DNA from: Globisporangium splendens
Taxonomy: Eukaryota > Oomycota > Peronosporomycetes > Pythiales > Pythiaceae
Direction of reading: 5' to 3'
Assembly (NCBI GenBank): GCA_006386115.1
Contig: VFIW01000013.1
Span: forward strand, 248,001 to 312,000
Length of the DNA stretch: 64,000 nt
The stretch's first letter is position 1; each line of letters opens with the position of its first letter. The translations under genes and the position numbers were made by a program. The notes beneath the pieces were generated by a model. That model saw nothing but the letters and a program-made list of their open reading frames with translations. It was not told where the DNA came from and did no database searches. Below, piece by piece: positions 13,101-22,530 of this stretch.

Positions 13101-13269
13101 AGACACGAAGTCCAAGTCGAAGAAGTTCGGCTTTTTCCGTTCTACGTCTGCTGCTGCTCCGGCTGGAATCGCCAAACGCTTCGGCTGGAAGAAAAACGCC
13201 GACAAGAAGAAGGCTGGCCAAGCTGGAGACTTCGACGACGACTACGCTGGGTTGTCGCTCGCGGCATAA
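4161..13269 (+). CDS. Giant coiled-coil, IQ-motif and tandem-repeat protein, nine exons
   Basis: Exons 4161-4170, 4361-4492, 4572-4826, 4905-4964, 5046-5150, 5225-5464, 5543-5752, 5831-5926 and 6006-13269 (TAA at 13267). All eight introns are phase 1; the third is GC-AG. Exons 3-6 repeat a coiled-coil unit (YERNAEKEAKESLLNF, DLKAEREAKESLAK, IEKEAEEKAKASLLQY). Exon 9 begins with about a dozen IQ motifs (AVRIQRAVRGRLARASYRRR, KIQSQWRGKRARTEV), expected calmodulin or myosin-light-chain sites. Next come three perfect 54-aa IQ repeats, ten copies of a 112-aa repeat starting MATKIQQEWLATRAELEQ, further 54-aa repeats and an acidic, Ser-rich, finally basic tail. Frame is lost between 10085 and 11505, where the copies carry many one-base indels; before and after, the coding is perfect, so I treat this as one gene with a probable sequencing or assembly defect. 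Likely cytoskeletal or centrosome/myosin-associated scaffold (ASPM-like in IQ density only). Expected size near 2,790 aa. Confidence 0.8.
4827..4904 (+). other. GC-AG intron
   Basis: The exon ends AATG and the intron begins GCAAGT, the consensus for non-canonical GC donors; it ends at AATCAG. Joining restores the phase-1 frame into DHDHIYTHAV, a repeat of the preceding HDHVYQHA motif. No GT donor nearby keeps the frame. Confidence 0.75.
7502..8040 (+). repeat. Tandem 162-bp (54-aa) IQ repeats, first array
   Basis: Units begin at 7502, 7664, 7826 and 7988 with an exact 162-bp period, encoding MAVKLQSQWRGVSARSEVAS plus a KEEKATEMARIADLEKQ helix. The 7664 and 7826 units are essentially identical to each other, which points to recent expansion or homogenisation. 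The fourth unit diverges after the IQ motif. Confidence 0.95.
8090..10024 (+). repeat. Tandem 336-bp (112-aa) repeats, clean copies
   Basis: Units start at 8090, 8426, 8762, 9098, 9434 and 9770. Each carries a degenerate IQ (ATKIQQEWLATRAELEQ), a helix (CRALLATIKSDKLAAAKG) and a beta-like Ser/Val segment (TTTDVSVESVHQSASVSV) with VWYPSVVRALKFDAKSTA. Copies differ by only a few bases (E/D at one site, A/T at another). The family is unknown to me. Confidence 0.95.
10025..11492 (+). repeat. Four indel-ridden copies of the 112-aa repeat
   Basis: Copies anchored at about 10187, 10524, 10863 and 11188 (spacing 337, 339, 325) keep most of the 336-bp unit but carry dozens of scattered single-base deletions and insertions, many at doubled letters (for example ctggct to ctgct, aaggtt to aagtt). 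The error type is unlike ordinary substitution decay, and sequence is perfect again from about 11500. Probably unpolished long-read consensus inside a collapsed repeat; a true dead segment is less likely. Confidence 0.8.
11493..11890 (+). repeat. 54-aa IQ repeats, second array
   Basis: Units at about 11493, 11653 and 11815 repeat the 162-bp unit of the first array almost exactly. The first lacks one base at its start, where the indel-rich block ends. The third runs into unique sequence (MLKAEKEYQVAIVDSE). Confidence 0.9.
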
Positions 13270-13395
13270 ACGACAACAACCTGGCAGGTACAAGTCGAAA
13301 TGTGTGTATGTATTCTATAATGCTATTTTACGATGTCTAGTGAAAACAATCAACGTGGTTTCTGTTTTGAAAAGCATACGACCCTGCAGCTTTGT

Positions 13396-15579
13396 CTACG
13401 TTGCTTTGGGCATGCCACGCTTGTTCACTAGTGTCACTAGCGCTTTGAGTCTTCCAGCGTACAGGTAGCTATATTCATACTGGAGATCGTGAGATTTCGC
13501 GAGATCGTCGGCGACATTGTGCGATTCCTCCTTGGAAGCTGGATTCCGCGAGTCAGGATGATCGCGAAGGTGGATCTGCAATCGATAAAAGCTGACGAGT
13601 GCTGGCACAAAGGAGTGCGAGGGTACCTGAGGCAGCAGCGCTCGCAGCGTTTCCAGTTGCTGCCGCGCGGCTTCAACGTTACCGAGATGATACAGCACAC
13701 TCGCACGAAGCACGCTCCACTCACAGATCGCTTGGGCTTCTATCGAAAATGCAGCTCGCTGGCGCTTGCGTTGATTCGCCGTGTTGAGCCGGATTACCTT
13801 GCCGTCGAAATTCAGCAACCCCATGACAGCAACACTCGTGCCTTGGACTTCAAAGCGACTGAGGTACGACAACGCGTGCTCATGCAATGAAAGCGGTTTC
13901 TCACTCGCAGCACTTTTCCGTGGCACCTTCGGGTAGCAGCTGTAGCAGTAGACGTACAAGATCTCGCACGGCAGCAAGTGCAGGTACCAGTCGCCGCTAT
14001 CGATGTACACACTCATGCGCTGCGTCAACGCCGTGGCTTCGGCATCTTTCACTTTGCATTGCTCAAAGAAGCGCAGTGATGAGCGCAAAAGTAGCCTCAC
14101 AGAGCTGAACAGCTGATCACGAGGCGTGCTTCGTGTCTCTGAGAACAGCAAGTACCCACACGCAAGGAAGATACTGCAGAGGCCACGTAGTTTGCTGGGT
14201 GCAGTCGCGCACTTGCAGATCGCCATGAACAGCGGCGCGGCATTTTCGACGTCGTGGTTCATGAAATATCGGTATCCGAGATCAAAGCGGAGCAAATGCG
14301 CTCGTTCGTCGCTTGGCGAGAGCGACACTGCAATGGCAATCGTCTCGAGTGGAGTCGTTGTCCCCTGGTCTGATTGGACTTCGCTCATGCTTGCGCTCCA
14401 CAGATGCAGCACCGAGTTGGGGTATTGTTGCATGTATTGGCGCTGGATGCCGGCCACTACTTTCGAGTATTTTCCGGCGAGGTCGTCGCCATTCTTGATG
14501 TGCTTCTGGATCCATCGGATCGCACTCGAGCTGTGTGCAAGCGCTAACGACGCCCAGACCGAGCGAGGATTCGCCACTTGGCAGCAATGCAAGAGGTTGT
14601 CGAGCGCCTTGGCGGGATCAAATGCGACGTTCAGTATGGTCTTGACCCACTCGAAGCCCTGCAACGCCATGACTCCCGAGAGCTGAATCACGCCAAGTCC
14701 GAAGTGAAGCCGCGCTTCTAGAGTCCGCAGCATACCACGCGGCATCTTCGCCCCGACTTCTGCGTTTGCGCACAATTGGTCCAGCTCTGCGTACACCGCA
14801 GCACCTCGACGAAACTCCGACATGCCTTTCATGTTCCTCTCAGCGATGAACAACAGCGCAGACGACATGAGGAAGGCTTCTGCCAACGCGATACGCAACG
14901 ACGTGCGACCAGCAACCGACAGCGACGGCAGGTCGCTCAGCGCCTGTAGCCACTGGACAGCGTGCTTGACACGTTGCCGCGCGCTCTTGATATGCGCTGC
15001 GTCGTTCGAGACCATCACGCGGATCAGCGCGATCTCGAGTCTCGATACAATGAGCAGCGGATCTGCTGACACGTGCGCAAGCGCTGCCAATGCATCGTCG
15101 GCCGCTGTTAGCCGGTGGCTCCAAATCCAATCATGACACTGCGTTATGCGCTCCATCAGCTCTGCTCGCGATGCAACCGTGACCTGTGGACTCGCTGGCA
15201 CAGGTGCCAATGCCAACCACGCCTTGTGCATCGCGGCCTCGACATCAGCGCGCTGGCGGTCGCAGAACGTGACCACCCGCATTGTCGACTGGGACCTCAA
15301 CAGCACCTTTTTACACGACTCTGGTGGCTGCGCTGCCGTCCTTTCTGGCAGCCACAACTCGACAAACTGGCGCATGGACAACCCGGAGACCGAGACGCCG
15401 TCGATGCGTACTATCACGTGACCTGAATGCAGCATCGCGTGGGTCTCGGACCGCGCGCGCACGTGCGGAGCGACGTGCTTGAGCACAAAGTTGCGGCTCC
15501 AGAGCTCGCGCGTGAAACGCACGTGCTGACTGCGACAGTCGGCCTCCTCGAGCGCGCACTCGTACTCGCCGAACGCCAT
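13396..15579 (-). CDS. PDZ-like domain fused to TTC39/IML2-type TPR protein
   Basis: Single exon, 727 aa from the ATG at 15579 (MAFGEYECALEEAD); the frame is open further upstream but that part is low-complexity and has no conserved look. The N-terminal 110 residues resemble a PDZ domain (HSGHVIVRIDGVSVSGLSM, the carboxylate-loop and helix region typical of these folds). The remainder is all-helical and matches the TTC39/IML2 layout: an early helix with LAHVSADPLLIVSRLEIA, a mid-segment GVIQLSGVMALQGFEWVKT, then Cys-rich TPR-like helices (WYLHLLPCEILYVYCYSCYP) and a final VLYHLGNVEAARQQLETLRA repeat. Yeast IML2 helps clear inclusion bodies via lipid droplets; animal TTC39 proteins influence lipid and ciliary traits. 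Cytosolic role near membranes is inference. Convergent with the IQ-repeat gene, with stops only 127 bp apart. Confidence 0.75.
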   Translation of the reverse strand: MAFGEYECALEEADCRSQHVRFTRELWSRNFVLKHVAPHVRARSETHAMLHSGHVIVRIDGVSVSGLSMRQFVELWLPERTAAQPPESCKKVLLRSQSTMRVVTFCDRQRADVEAAMHKAWLALAPVPASPQVTVASRAELMERITQCHDWIWSHRLTAADDALAALAHVSADPLLIVSRLEIALIRVMVSNDAAHIKSARQRVKHAVQWLQALSDLPSLSVAGRTSLRIALAEAFLMSSALLFIAERNMKGMSEFRRGAAVYAELDQLCANAEVGAKMPRGMLRTLEARLHFGLGVIQLSGVMALQGFEWVKTILNVAFDPAKALDNLLHCCQVANPRSVWASLALAHSSSAIRWIQKHIKNGDDLAGKYSKVVAGIQRQYMQQYPNSVLHLWSASMSEVQSDQGTTTPLETIAIAVSLSPSDERAHLLRFDLGYRYFMNHDVENAAPLFMAICKCATAPSKLRGLCSIFLACGYLLFSETRSTPRDQLFSSVRLLLRSSLRFFEQCKVKDAEATALTQRMSVYIDSGDWYLHLLPCEILYVYCYSCYPKVPRKSAASEKPLSLHEHALSYLSRFEVQGTSVAVMGLLNFDGKVIRLNTANQRKRQRAAFSIEAQAICEWSVLRASVLYHLGNVEAARQQLETLRALLPQVPSHSFVPALVSFYRLQIHLRDHPDSRNPASKEESHNVADDLAKSHDLQYEYSYLYAGRLKALVTLVNKRGMPKAT

Positions 15580-16389
15580 GCGCCTTTTCTTGCTTTGGTT
15601 GTTTGTCAGTGTGCGAATTGATAGAGGAAAAAAGGCTGGTAGAGTGGCGGTAGAACGGGTAGAACGGATCGGCGTCATGCGAGACGCACACTTCGTGGCT
15701 GCTGCGTCACTTGGCTGCCATCTGGTGCGTGTCACCTGCCAAGCGTAACCCCGGTTTAGGTATACCCTTCAAAATTGGATTCTGTCATAATTATGACTCT
15801 ATCGATCATGTATTCTTTAATTTTTGTCTTAGAGTCAATTCTGTCAAGATTGATTTTTATCAGAGATGATTTGCAAAGCTGATCTTCTTTGGACCAGACA
15901 AGCACTATGCAGCTATTTTGGTCTTTCTGCGTGTGACTGCGCTGTTCCGTGAAAGTTCTCAGCCAGCGCCAGAATGCTTTTGATTGCATTTACTCAAGCA
16001 CAACGTGCCTCCCGCAATGGCTGGCAAAAAAACGTGAACGGCATCACCATTTAAGGATTCGTCACTCTTGATTGCATCCACAGCCAAGACCGACATGTTA
16101 TACACCGAGTTATCGGTGAAGGCATTAAAATGCAATGGGGATTTGCGGCAAGAAAGAGCTGTGTGCAAAGGGTACTTTAGTTATGAAGAGCGACATGCTT
16201 GCGGTGTCCTGCGTGCTCTGTATCGGTAGCACTGTGCGCCTCCGATTCTATTAGCAGTTGAGGATAATTGCGCTGCTTTTTTGCATATAATTACAGCTAG
16301 CAATTGGTATCCACCGTTTGTTTTTCGTTTACTTTCGTGCACTCGTGGTGCGACTTGCGCTGCGGTTTTCGCTTCTATGATTCGGCATT
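15580..16389. other. Intergenic, no gene seen
   Basis: AT-rich compared with its neighbours, with no exon chain on either strand. It would hold the promoter of the PDZ-TTC39 gene and the 3' UTR of the PAP2 gene. Confidence 0.5.
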
Positions 16390-17347
16390 TCAGTTGAATA
16401 CGACGACGCGGTTGATCACAAACTCTGCAATCGGGAAAATCACGAGGATGCCGATGCAGCCACCAGCGGCAACGTCCGAAGGATAGTGGCGTCCGAGTGC
16501 GACGCGCGAGAACCCGATCCACAGCGCCCAGACCACGATCAACGGGCACAAAACGTTGGGAGACATCAGGAAAAACTCACGCACGATCGATGGATGCGCT
16601 ACAGAGACACAGATAAGACGCATTAGCACAAGCGCAAACGGACAAATAAACGAATGACTACATGCGCGACGTACTGTGCGAGAGGTAGAAGATCAGGCCG
16701 ACGATGCACCCGACGCGCGTCGCATGGCCCGACGGGAACGAGTGCTGGTCTGGACCAACAAAGCGACCGTCCGTCTGGTGATGTGGCGGGCGAGCGCGCT
16801 TGAAAATGAGCTTCAACACGATGATAACCAGCAGATCCACCTGCAATTACAGCAAACACATACACAAATACGTCAATGCGGTGCTCCATATGCGCTTATT
16901 CGCATAATTGATTCTCCACAAACGTACAGCCATGCAGATGTAAAACGAAGCTGTGACGGCCTTCGTTGCCGGCGTCATGTTGTCCAGGAATCCTCCCAAC
17001 CACGCCAGCACCAGCACGGGCAGCACCATCAGCAGCCACCTACACAACACATAACCACCATAAGCACACACGCACATCCACAACTACCCTCCACAGCATA
17101 AATAATAATCACAAGAGACGCACATGATGCCGTCGCCCGTGTGGGAGAGCAGCTCCCAGAGCAGTCGGCCATTGGGGTTCTGCCCAAAGCGCTGGTACGT
17201 CAGCGTCGCGAGCGTGAGGTCGTACGCGTACAGGCGGTCGGCGAGGCTCATGCTGCTGCTGCTGCTGTTGGAGGGGGAGCTGTCGGCGCTTTTAAGGAAT
17301 GGGGCGCGCTCGTCAGTTGCGTCTGAGCCGCTCCTGGTCAGACCCAT
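16390..17347 (-). CDS. PAP2-superfamily lipid phosphatase, four exons
   Basis: Exons 17124-17347, 16928-17039, 16675-16840 and 16390-16598 join in frame (phases 2, 0, 1) to 236 aa. All three phosphatase motifs are present: K-x6-RP (KLIFKRARP), PSGH (QHSFPSGHATR) and SR-x5-H-x3-D (SRVALGRHYPSDV), so the catalytic His and Asp are intact. Hydrophobic segments fit a multi-pass membrane enzyme (LLMVLPVLVLAWLGGF, VDLLVIIVLKLIF, GCIVGLIFYL, GGCIGILVIFPIAEF). The size and motif spacing resemble small PLPP6/presqualene-diphosphate-phosphatase-like members more than the larger LPP1-3 type; the substrate (isoprenoid diphosphate or phosphatidate) is not decided by sequence. The N-terminus is Ser-rich and cytosolic-looking. 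The start ATG at 17347 begins MGLTRSGSDATDER. Confidence 0.88.
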
Positions 17348-17665
17348 TCGGACACATATACAGAGGAGAGCCAAAGCGTAACTAATTCCGAATCTGGACC
17401 ATAACCCGCGCAAATCGCACACAGAGAACAACATCGCGTTTACGGGAAATTACAATGATGGGCGTAACCTGGTTACGATTAACAAGGATAGAGAGGGATT
17501 TTGGTGGAGAGCGCATAATCTTTGTCGAGGCACCAAAGAAACGGATTACAATCGGACTGAAGCGCGGCAACGCGAATAACCAACCGCCTTTATTCTATCG
17601 CGTTATTTTGCATTTATTCGCGCCTCCCATCTCGCTACCTCTGAAGCGAGGAACGAACAAGTGCC

Positions 17666-18497
17666 TTAGTACTTCTTGAATGGCAGGTGGGACGCCTTGA
17701 CCTTTGTGTGGGGCGAAGGCAGGATCCTAAAGTTGAAGTACGCAGCAGCACCGACGAACGCATGCCAGCAGCCGTGGAAGAACCGGAACGGGTCGTTCTC
17801 GTCATCCAGGCCGCAGATGAAGCAGCATACCGCGCAGCCGAGGAAGAAGATGCCGCGGCGTAGCTGCACGTAGTCGTAGCGCGGGATCTGCTTGCGGATC
17901 GCAAAGCTCAGGAACAGCACGAAGAAGCACATCAGGATCGGCGCGACGGAGTTCCATTCGTCCCACGGGTTCTTCTCCTGGAAGACCAGCACGAGTGCGA
18001 GGAAGACGTAGTGCAGGTACCGCTGGTGCAGTGGATTCGGCAGATCCATGAGATGGATGCTCCAGATGATGAAGCTCATGATCGAGCCGATGTTATCCAG
18101 ACGATGCCATTGACCCTGATCAAATGCACCAAGTTGGCACAAACTGTGAGTGAGGAGCGTGAGCCTGCATTGCATTTACGGTTTGACTGCGACGTACCTC
18201 TGTGAGCCACAGCGGGCCATCGATGCTATCGCAGCAGTGATACATGAAGCTGGTTACCATTGTGAACGTGCCAATGAACTCCTGCATGCCCAAACAGCCG
18301 CACAAGCAAGCATTCTTGTCAGCGTCATGACAACAACACCCCAAGATGCGCACACACTGCACGACGCGCACGAACGCCAGCGCACGCACCTCGAACACAT
18401 ACTTTTGCTGGTGCAGGTTGACGATCGCTGGGAGCATGCAGAGGTTCGTCACGCCCGTGACGAGCAGCAGCATCGCCACCTCAAAGGAGCTCTTCAT
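17666..18497 (-). CDS. TMEM8/myomaker-like multi-pass membrane protein, three exons
   Basis: Exons 18390-18497, 18198-18281 and 17666-18115 join in phase 0 to 213 aa, close to the 221 aa of vertebrate myomaker. Family hallmarks are visible: an early FTMVTSFMYHCCDS (Ser, Tyr-His, Cys-Asp set), Asp in the next helix (HRLDNIGSIMSF) and a late HGCWHAFVGAAAYF, the His set expected to bind a metal in the CREST superfamily. Seven hydrophobic helices are plausible. Relatives: PGAP6/TMEM8A is a GPI-acting phospholipase A2, and myomaker drives muscle cell fusion. A hydrolase of membrane lipids or GPI anchors is the most natural inference here; a fusion role would be speculation. Same strand as the PAP2 gene, 318 bp upstream of it. 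Confidence 0.78.
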
Positions 18498-18743
18498 CGC
18501 GCTGATGTGATGGTGACTTGTGATGCCTTGCTTTTCAGCACCGAGCCAAAAAAAGGTACGGAGTGCATCGATTATAGTGTGGCACACGTAAATTTAGATG
18601 AGACTTTCCTAATTGATGCGAAATCAGACCGTGTGGGATGTTGGCTGGTATAGAGATCAAAAGAAGGATCGTTTTGCTAAATCATTGGCCGAAAGGCTAA
18701 AACGTGATAAATTTCTTTAATTTCTCGGGATTTCCTCCACTCA
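18498..18743. other. Short intergenic stretch
   Basis: No gene seen. It likely contains the 5' region of the TMEM8-like gene; it borders the LINE-like relic. Confidence 0.4.
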
Positions 18744-19058
18744 TTGGAGGGCATGTTGCTGCTTGGCTTGAAAAAAAGAAACAATGCTCACCTGCACCAC
18801 AACGCTGCCTCCCTCGTACAGCTCTGCACCCAAGATCTCCATCGGTTCATCTCCTCACGCACATTTGACACCGCTATTCGAATCTGGTGGCGAATCCTTG
18901 CAGTACAACGCTTCTTCAAAAGAAACAGTGATGACAATCTGTGATACTGCGTCCAAGGCTGTCCCGCAACCGAAACCGACCGCCATATCCTCTGGGAATG
19001 CCCTTCGATCGATCCGGCATTTATAGCAGCGTGGTCGTCTATCTTCCAACACCAGTGA
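18744..19058 (+). pseudogene. Relic of a non-LTR (LINE-like) reverse transcriptase C-terminus
   Basis: One frame reads FDTAIRIWWRILAVQRFF, a TGA at 18942, then a C-x3-C-x7-H-x4-C knuckle (CVQGCPATETDRHILWEC) and a stop at 19056. That knuckle with H-I-L-W-E-C is typical of the end of LINE-type polymerases and their RNase H tails. No reverse transcriptase core remains, so this is a small 3' remnant; 5' truncation is the normal fate of such elements. Assignment to a clade is not possible. Confidence 0.5.
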
Positions 19059-19128
19059 TGTGGCATGAGGTACCCTTCAGTCTCGACCTCCCACTGCGTC
19101 GACAATGAAAGAAAAGAAAGACTCGCAA

Positions 19129-19547
19129 GGGTTGTATCCACCCGTTCCGTCCAAAATCAAGGTCGCGGTCGCCGACACGACGGTGTCTGATGGGACCGTC
19201 GTGCCAAGAGAGCCCCACGCCGCGCTCCCATCCTGCGCACTAGGTCGGATGGAAAAAAGTCTGGGGACCGATGCGAAGACGCTCAACCCCGAGCGGTGGA
19301 TGGACCTCGCGACTGACAAACTGTGCAAAGAGTCACCTTTAAAGCCATCGCGCCTCACGTCAGACCGCGCATCTGTCTGAGAAGACACCTGGTGATGGTG
19401 GAGATGAAGATCGTGATAGCGACCATTTTGAGTCGCTTTCATCTGAAAGTGATCCCAGATCAGCGCAAGGTCAAGTGCGAGCTGTCGCTGACGTCCCCTA
19501 TGAAGTACCCAGTGCATGTGCGCGCCAGCAAAGCTACTGGAGCATAA
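19129..19547 (+). pseudogene. Cytochrome P450 C-terminal relic
   Basis: Aligns by eye to the C-terminal third of the intact P450 that follows: LYPPVPSKIKVAVADTTVSD parallels LHPAVPMNVKHANRDVVLHD, LNPERWMDLATDKL parallels FEPKRWIDSETGKL, and after a frameshift near 19340 RPRICLRRHLVMVEMKIV parallels GSRICLGMNMAIMEMRMV. The heme-loop glycines are lost. No I-helix or N-terminus is present. A dead tandem paralogue of the downstream gene. Confidence 0.8.
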
Positions 19548-19550
19548 GGA

Positions 19551-19972
19551 GATGGACTACCATGCTGCGTGCATGCTGTCGATGTGAAAGCAGTGTGAAT
19601 GCTGGCGGGTGCTACTGTTGGACTTTGGATTTATTTACTCTGGCGCGATCAAAGGGAGGGTTGAAGTTGGCTGCGTACAGTGGCGCTCTGCATAAAGTCC
19701 GCCCCACTTGTTTTCGTTTTATCCCATGTGAACAGTGTGTGGTGTGGAGCACGGCGGATGGAGTAATGTTTTAAATCCTCATTTTTCGTTAAAATACGCA
19801 ACGTTTGCAACTTCATGCGAACCAAGGAAAGAACCTCGGTTGAGTCCATCAACTAACGGAACACCAGTATTTTGCATTGCGCTCCGTCCGTATAAGTCGC
19901 CACAATCCTTTTCGCGTCCTCGCACCCTAGCGGTAGCTCGCAGCTCTTTTCCTTGGCTTCAAGGTGCCCGCT
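19551..19972. other. Upstream region of the P450 gene
   Basis: No ORF of note. It presumably holds the P450 promoter; the stretch 19890-19972 is pyrimidine-rich, as is common just before oomycete starts. Confidence 0.4.
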
Positions 19973-21532
19973 ATGGAATCTTCTCCAATTCTCCTACTCC
20001 TCGGTCTTGCAGTCGCGACAAAGGCACTTTGGCAACTCTACCAGTGGTTCACGCTCCCGAGTGGCGTCCGCAAGTCGCTGGCGTTGCCCAAACCAAAAGG
20101 CACGCTACCGCTTCTGGGAAACACACCACAGACAGCGCTCCATTACGAGCACATCCACGATTGGTTCCTTGAACAAAGCGAGCTGCGGGACGGCAAGCCG
20201 TTCCTGCTGGACATGGTCGGCAGACATCATCAGATTGTCGTTGCGACGCCCGAGTTCTTCGAAGACATCAACAAGACCCACTTTGATGCGTTCGACAAAG
20301 GACCGATGTACGCCGAGATCATGCGTGACGTGCTGGGAGACGGGATCTTCGCCGTCGACGGCGACAAGTGGCAGCACCAGCGCAAGACACTGAGTCACAT
20401 GTTCTCTCTGCGAGGTTTGCGCGACAATCTCACCAAGAGCGTGCACACGAACGTGGTCAAGTTCTACAAGTTCCTCGAGGATGCAGCCGCGAAACGTGAA
20501 CACGTGGACCTCGGCGGTCTCTTCTACCGCTTCTCCATGGAGACGTTTGTGGACTTTGGTCTCGGAGTTCAATTGGGCACCATGGATTCGCTCGACCACC
20601 ATCCGTTCTCCGAGGCATTCGACAATGCCGAGCGCATCCTGCTCTATAGGTTTTTCCGACCGCGGCGGTTTTGGCACATTCAGCGGTGGCTCAACGTCGG
20701 TGTCGAGAAGGAGCTCAAGGATGCGATCGCCGTCATCGACAAAACGGTACTTGACATCATTGCGCAGTCGCTCAAGAACCGCAACACGAATAGGGATGTC
20801 GTGAACAAGAAGAAAGACATCGTGTCGTTGTTCATCAACAGCTTCGACCACAACAACCCGAACGAAGTGTTTGATCCCGTGGCGCTTCGGGATATCGTCG
20901 TGAGCATCTTGGTCGCCGGGCGTGACTCGACGGCGTCAACGCTCGGCTGGTTCTTCTACCGTCTCAGCAAGCACCCAGGCATCGAAAACAAGATTCGCCA
21001 GGAGCTGCTCGAGCAAGCTCCTGCGCTGATGCGTGGTGAGGTCGCCGCTCTCTCGATGGAAGACTCGCAAAAGCTGGTTTACCTGGAAGCCACGCTAAGA
21101 GAGACCTTGCGACTGCACCCGGCGGTGCCCATGAACGTGAAGCATGCAAACCGCGACGTCGTGCTGCACGACGGCACGTTTGTACCCGCTGGGTGGAGCG
21201 TCATCTACTCGAGCTACACGATGGCGCGCATGGAGAGCGTCTGGGGTCCCGACGCGAAGGAGTTCGAGCCTAAGCGTTGGATTGATTCTGAAACGGGGAA
21301 GCTGCTCACGTTCTCACCGTTCAAGTTCACGTCGTTCCACGGCGGCTCGCGCATCTGTCTGGGCATGAACATGGCGATCATGGAGATGCGCATGGTCGCG
21401 TCTGGTCTGCTGAGTCGCTTCCGCTTCCGGATGGTTCCGGGACAGAACGTCACATACGACTTCTCGTTGCTGCTCCCGATCAAGGGTCCACTCAACATGA
21501 TCGTGGACCCAGTGCCGCCTGCAACAGCATGA
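19973..21532 (+). CDS. Cytochrome P450 monooxygenase (CYP86-clan-like)
   Basis: Intronless, 519 aa from the ATG at 19973 (MESSPILLLLGLAV). An N-terminal hydrophobic anchor of about 20 residues is followed by a Pro-rich hinge (LPKPKGTLPLLGN). The I-helix oxygen site is A315-G-R-D-S-T, the ExxR pair E377-T-L-R380, the PERF-like segment FEPKRW and the heme loop FHGGSRICLG with axial ligand Cys462. All residues needed for activity are present. A long N-terminal region ending in RETLRLHPAVPMNVKHA resembles fatty-acid omega-hydroxylases of the CYP86/CYP4 type, found in oomycetes as CYP5014/5015-like families; the subfamily is not decided here. ER-bound, needing a reductase partner not seen in the window. 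A dead paralogue lies about 430 bp upstream. Confidence 0.93.
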   Translation: MESSPILLLLGLAVATKALWQLYQWFTLPSGVRKSLALPKPKGTLPLLGNTPQTALHYEHIHDWFLEQSELRDGKPFLLDMVGRHHQIVVATPEFFEDINKTHFDAFDKGPMYAEIMRDVLGDGIFAVDGDKWQHQRKTLSHMFSLRGLRDNLTKSVHTNVVKFYKFLEDAAAKREHVDLGGLFYRFSMETFVDFGLGVQLGTMDSLDHHPFSEAFDNAERILLYRFFRPRRFWHIQRWLNVGVEKELKDAIAVIDKTVLDIIAQSLKNRNTNRDVVNKKKDIVSLFINSFDHNNPNEVFDPVALRDIVVSILVAGRDSTASTLGWFFYRLSKHPGIENKIRQELLEQAPALMRGEVAALSMEDSQKLVYLEATLRETLRLHPAVPMNVKHANRDVVLHDGTFVPAGWSVIYSSYTMARMESVWGPDAKEFEPKRWIDSETGKLLTFSPFKFTSFHGGSRICLGMNMAIMEMRMVASGLLSRFRFRMVPGQNVTYDFSLLLPIKGPLNMIVDPVPPATA

Positions 21533-21953
21533 GAGGATACATTTTAGCAGATGGCTCGACACATCCATGCATGAAATGATTTTTGTGCGGTATCGTCATA
21601 AAATAAGAGAGAACAAACAATCCGAGTTACACTTCTGAATTGAGCAGGTAACGTTTCGACCAACACAACTCAGTGTCTACCAACAAATCCGGACCGAGCC
21701 CGAGGAATCGGACATGAAATACTTGATGGATGCACTGCAACTTGAGCGAAATATGGGTGTGTCTCACAGCCAGATCATCCTCCATAATTAAATATCCGTC
21801 TTAAATAAATAAAATGTGAAAATTTATCGGCACGCTTCACGACTAGGTTTTCCTTTGCCTCCTCCACAAACACCCCATCCCCCTTCACCTTTCCTCTCCC
21901 ACCAGCACCTCGAAAGCACGGATAAACACAAAAGAACAAGCAGAGGGGAATCG
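21533..21953. other. Intergenic, no gene seen
   Basis: Contains the 3' UTR of the P450 (AATAAG-like and AATAAAATG signals near 21598 and 21806) and the leader of the Crypton relic. Confidence 0.4.
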
Positions 21954-22530
21954 ATGGCAGACATCGTCTCGGGAAACGTGGCTAACGCGCAATCGCTACA
22001 TAATGCTGTGGTAAACGTCCTCGCTCGCCAGACCACTGAGCGGCCGGCAAACACACAAAAGCAGTATATGAACAAGCAGAAGGAGTACCGTGAGTGGCGC
22101 ACGTCCAAGGGCTTTTGCGATGGCGAGCTGGTGTATGAAGCGAATCTCGTTGACCTTCTGGACAACTTTGTCATCCTGCGAGGAAACAAGTGGTCTAAGC
22201 AGGCCGACGGAACTCCGCAAGCGCTAGGGTTCGCGGACATCGACACGTATGTGAGGGCCGTTGTTGACCTGTACCACCAGCAGAAGTCTCTTGGCATGAG
22301 CAAAGAATCGCATTTTCGTGGAGTCGCACTCCGTGCTTTCGTGGACCTATTGAAACGCAGTGAAGTGACGCGGAAGCGTGAGGCGTACGCCGATCGCGGT
22401 TTAGGAACAGTGCTCGATGGGTACGACGTGGAAGACATGAAGGCAGTGAGCTCGTTTTGGTTAAGTCAACAATCTGGCGTAGCACTAAAAGATCGAGCTG
22501 ATTTTCTTCTCGGACACACTCTTCTTGCTT
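21954..22530 (+). pseudogene. Crypton-type tyrosine recombinase, N-terminal fragment
   Basis: From ATG 21954 the frame reads about 190 aa that look like the SAM-like N-terminal domain of Crypton recombinases: an NTQKQYMNKQKEYREWRTSK helix, KGFCDGELVYEANLVDLLDN, then VVDLYHQQKSLGM and the FLLGHTLL segment. The catalytic domain (R...HxxR...Y) is absent: similarity stops near 22530, where unrelated sequence takes over although the frame runs on to 22700. Cryptons are DNA transposons that move by a tyrosine recombinase and are common in oomycetes. This copy is truncated and cannot move by itself. Confidence 0.65.
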
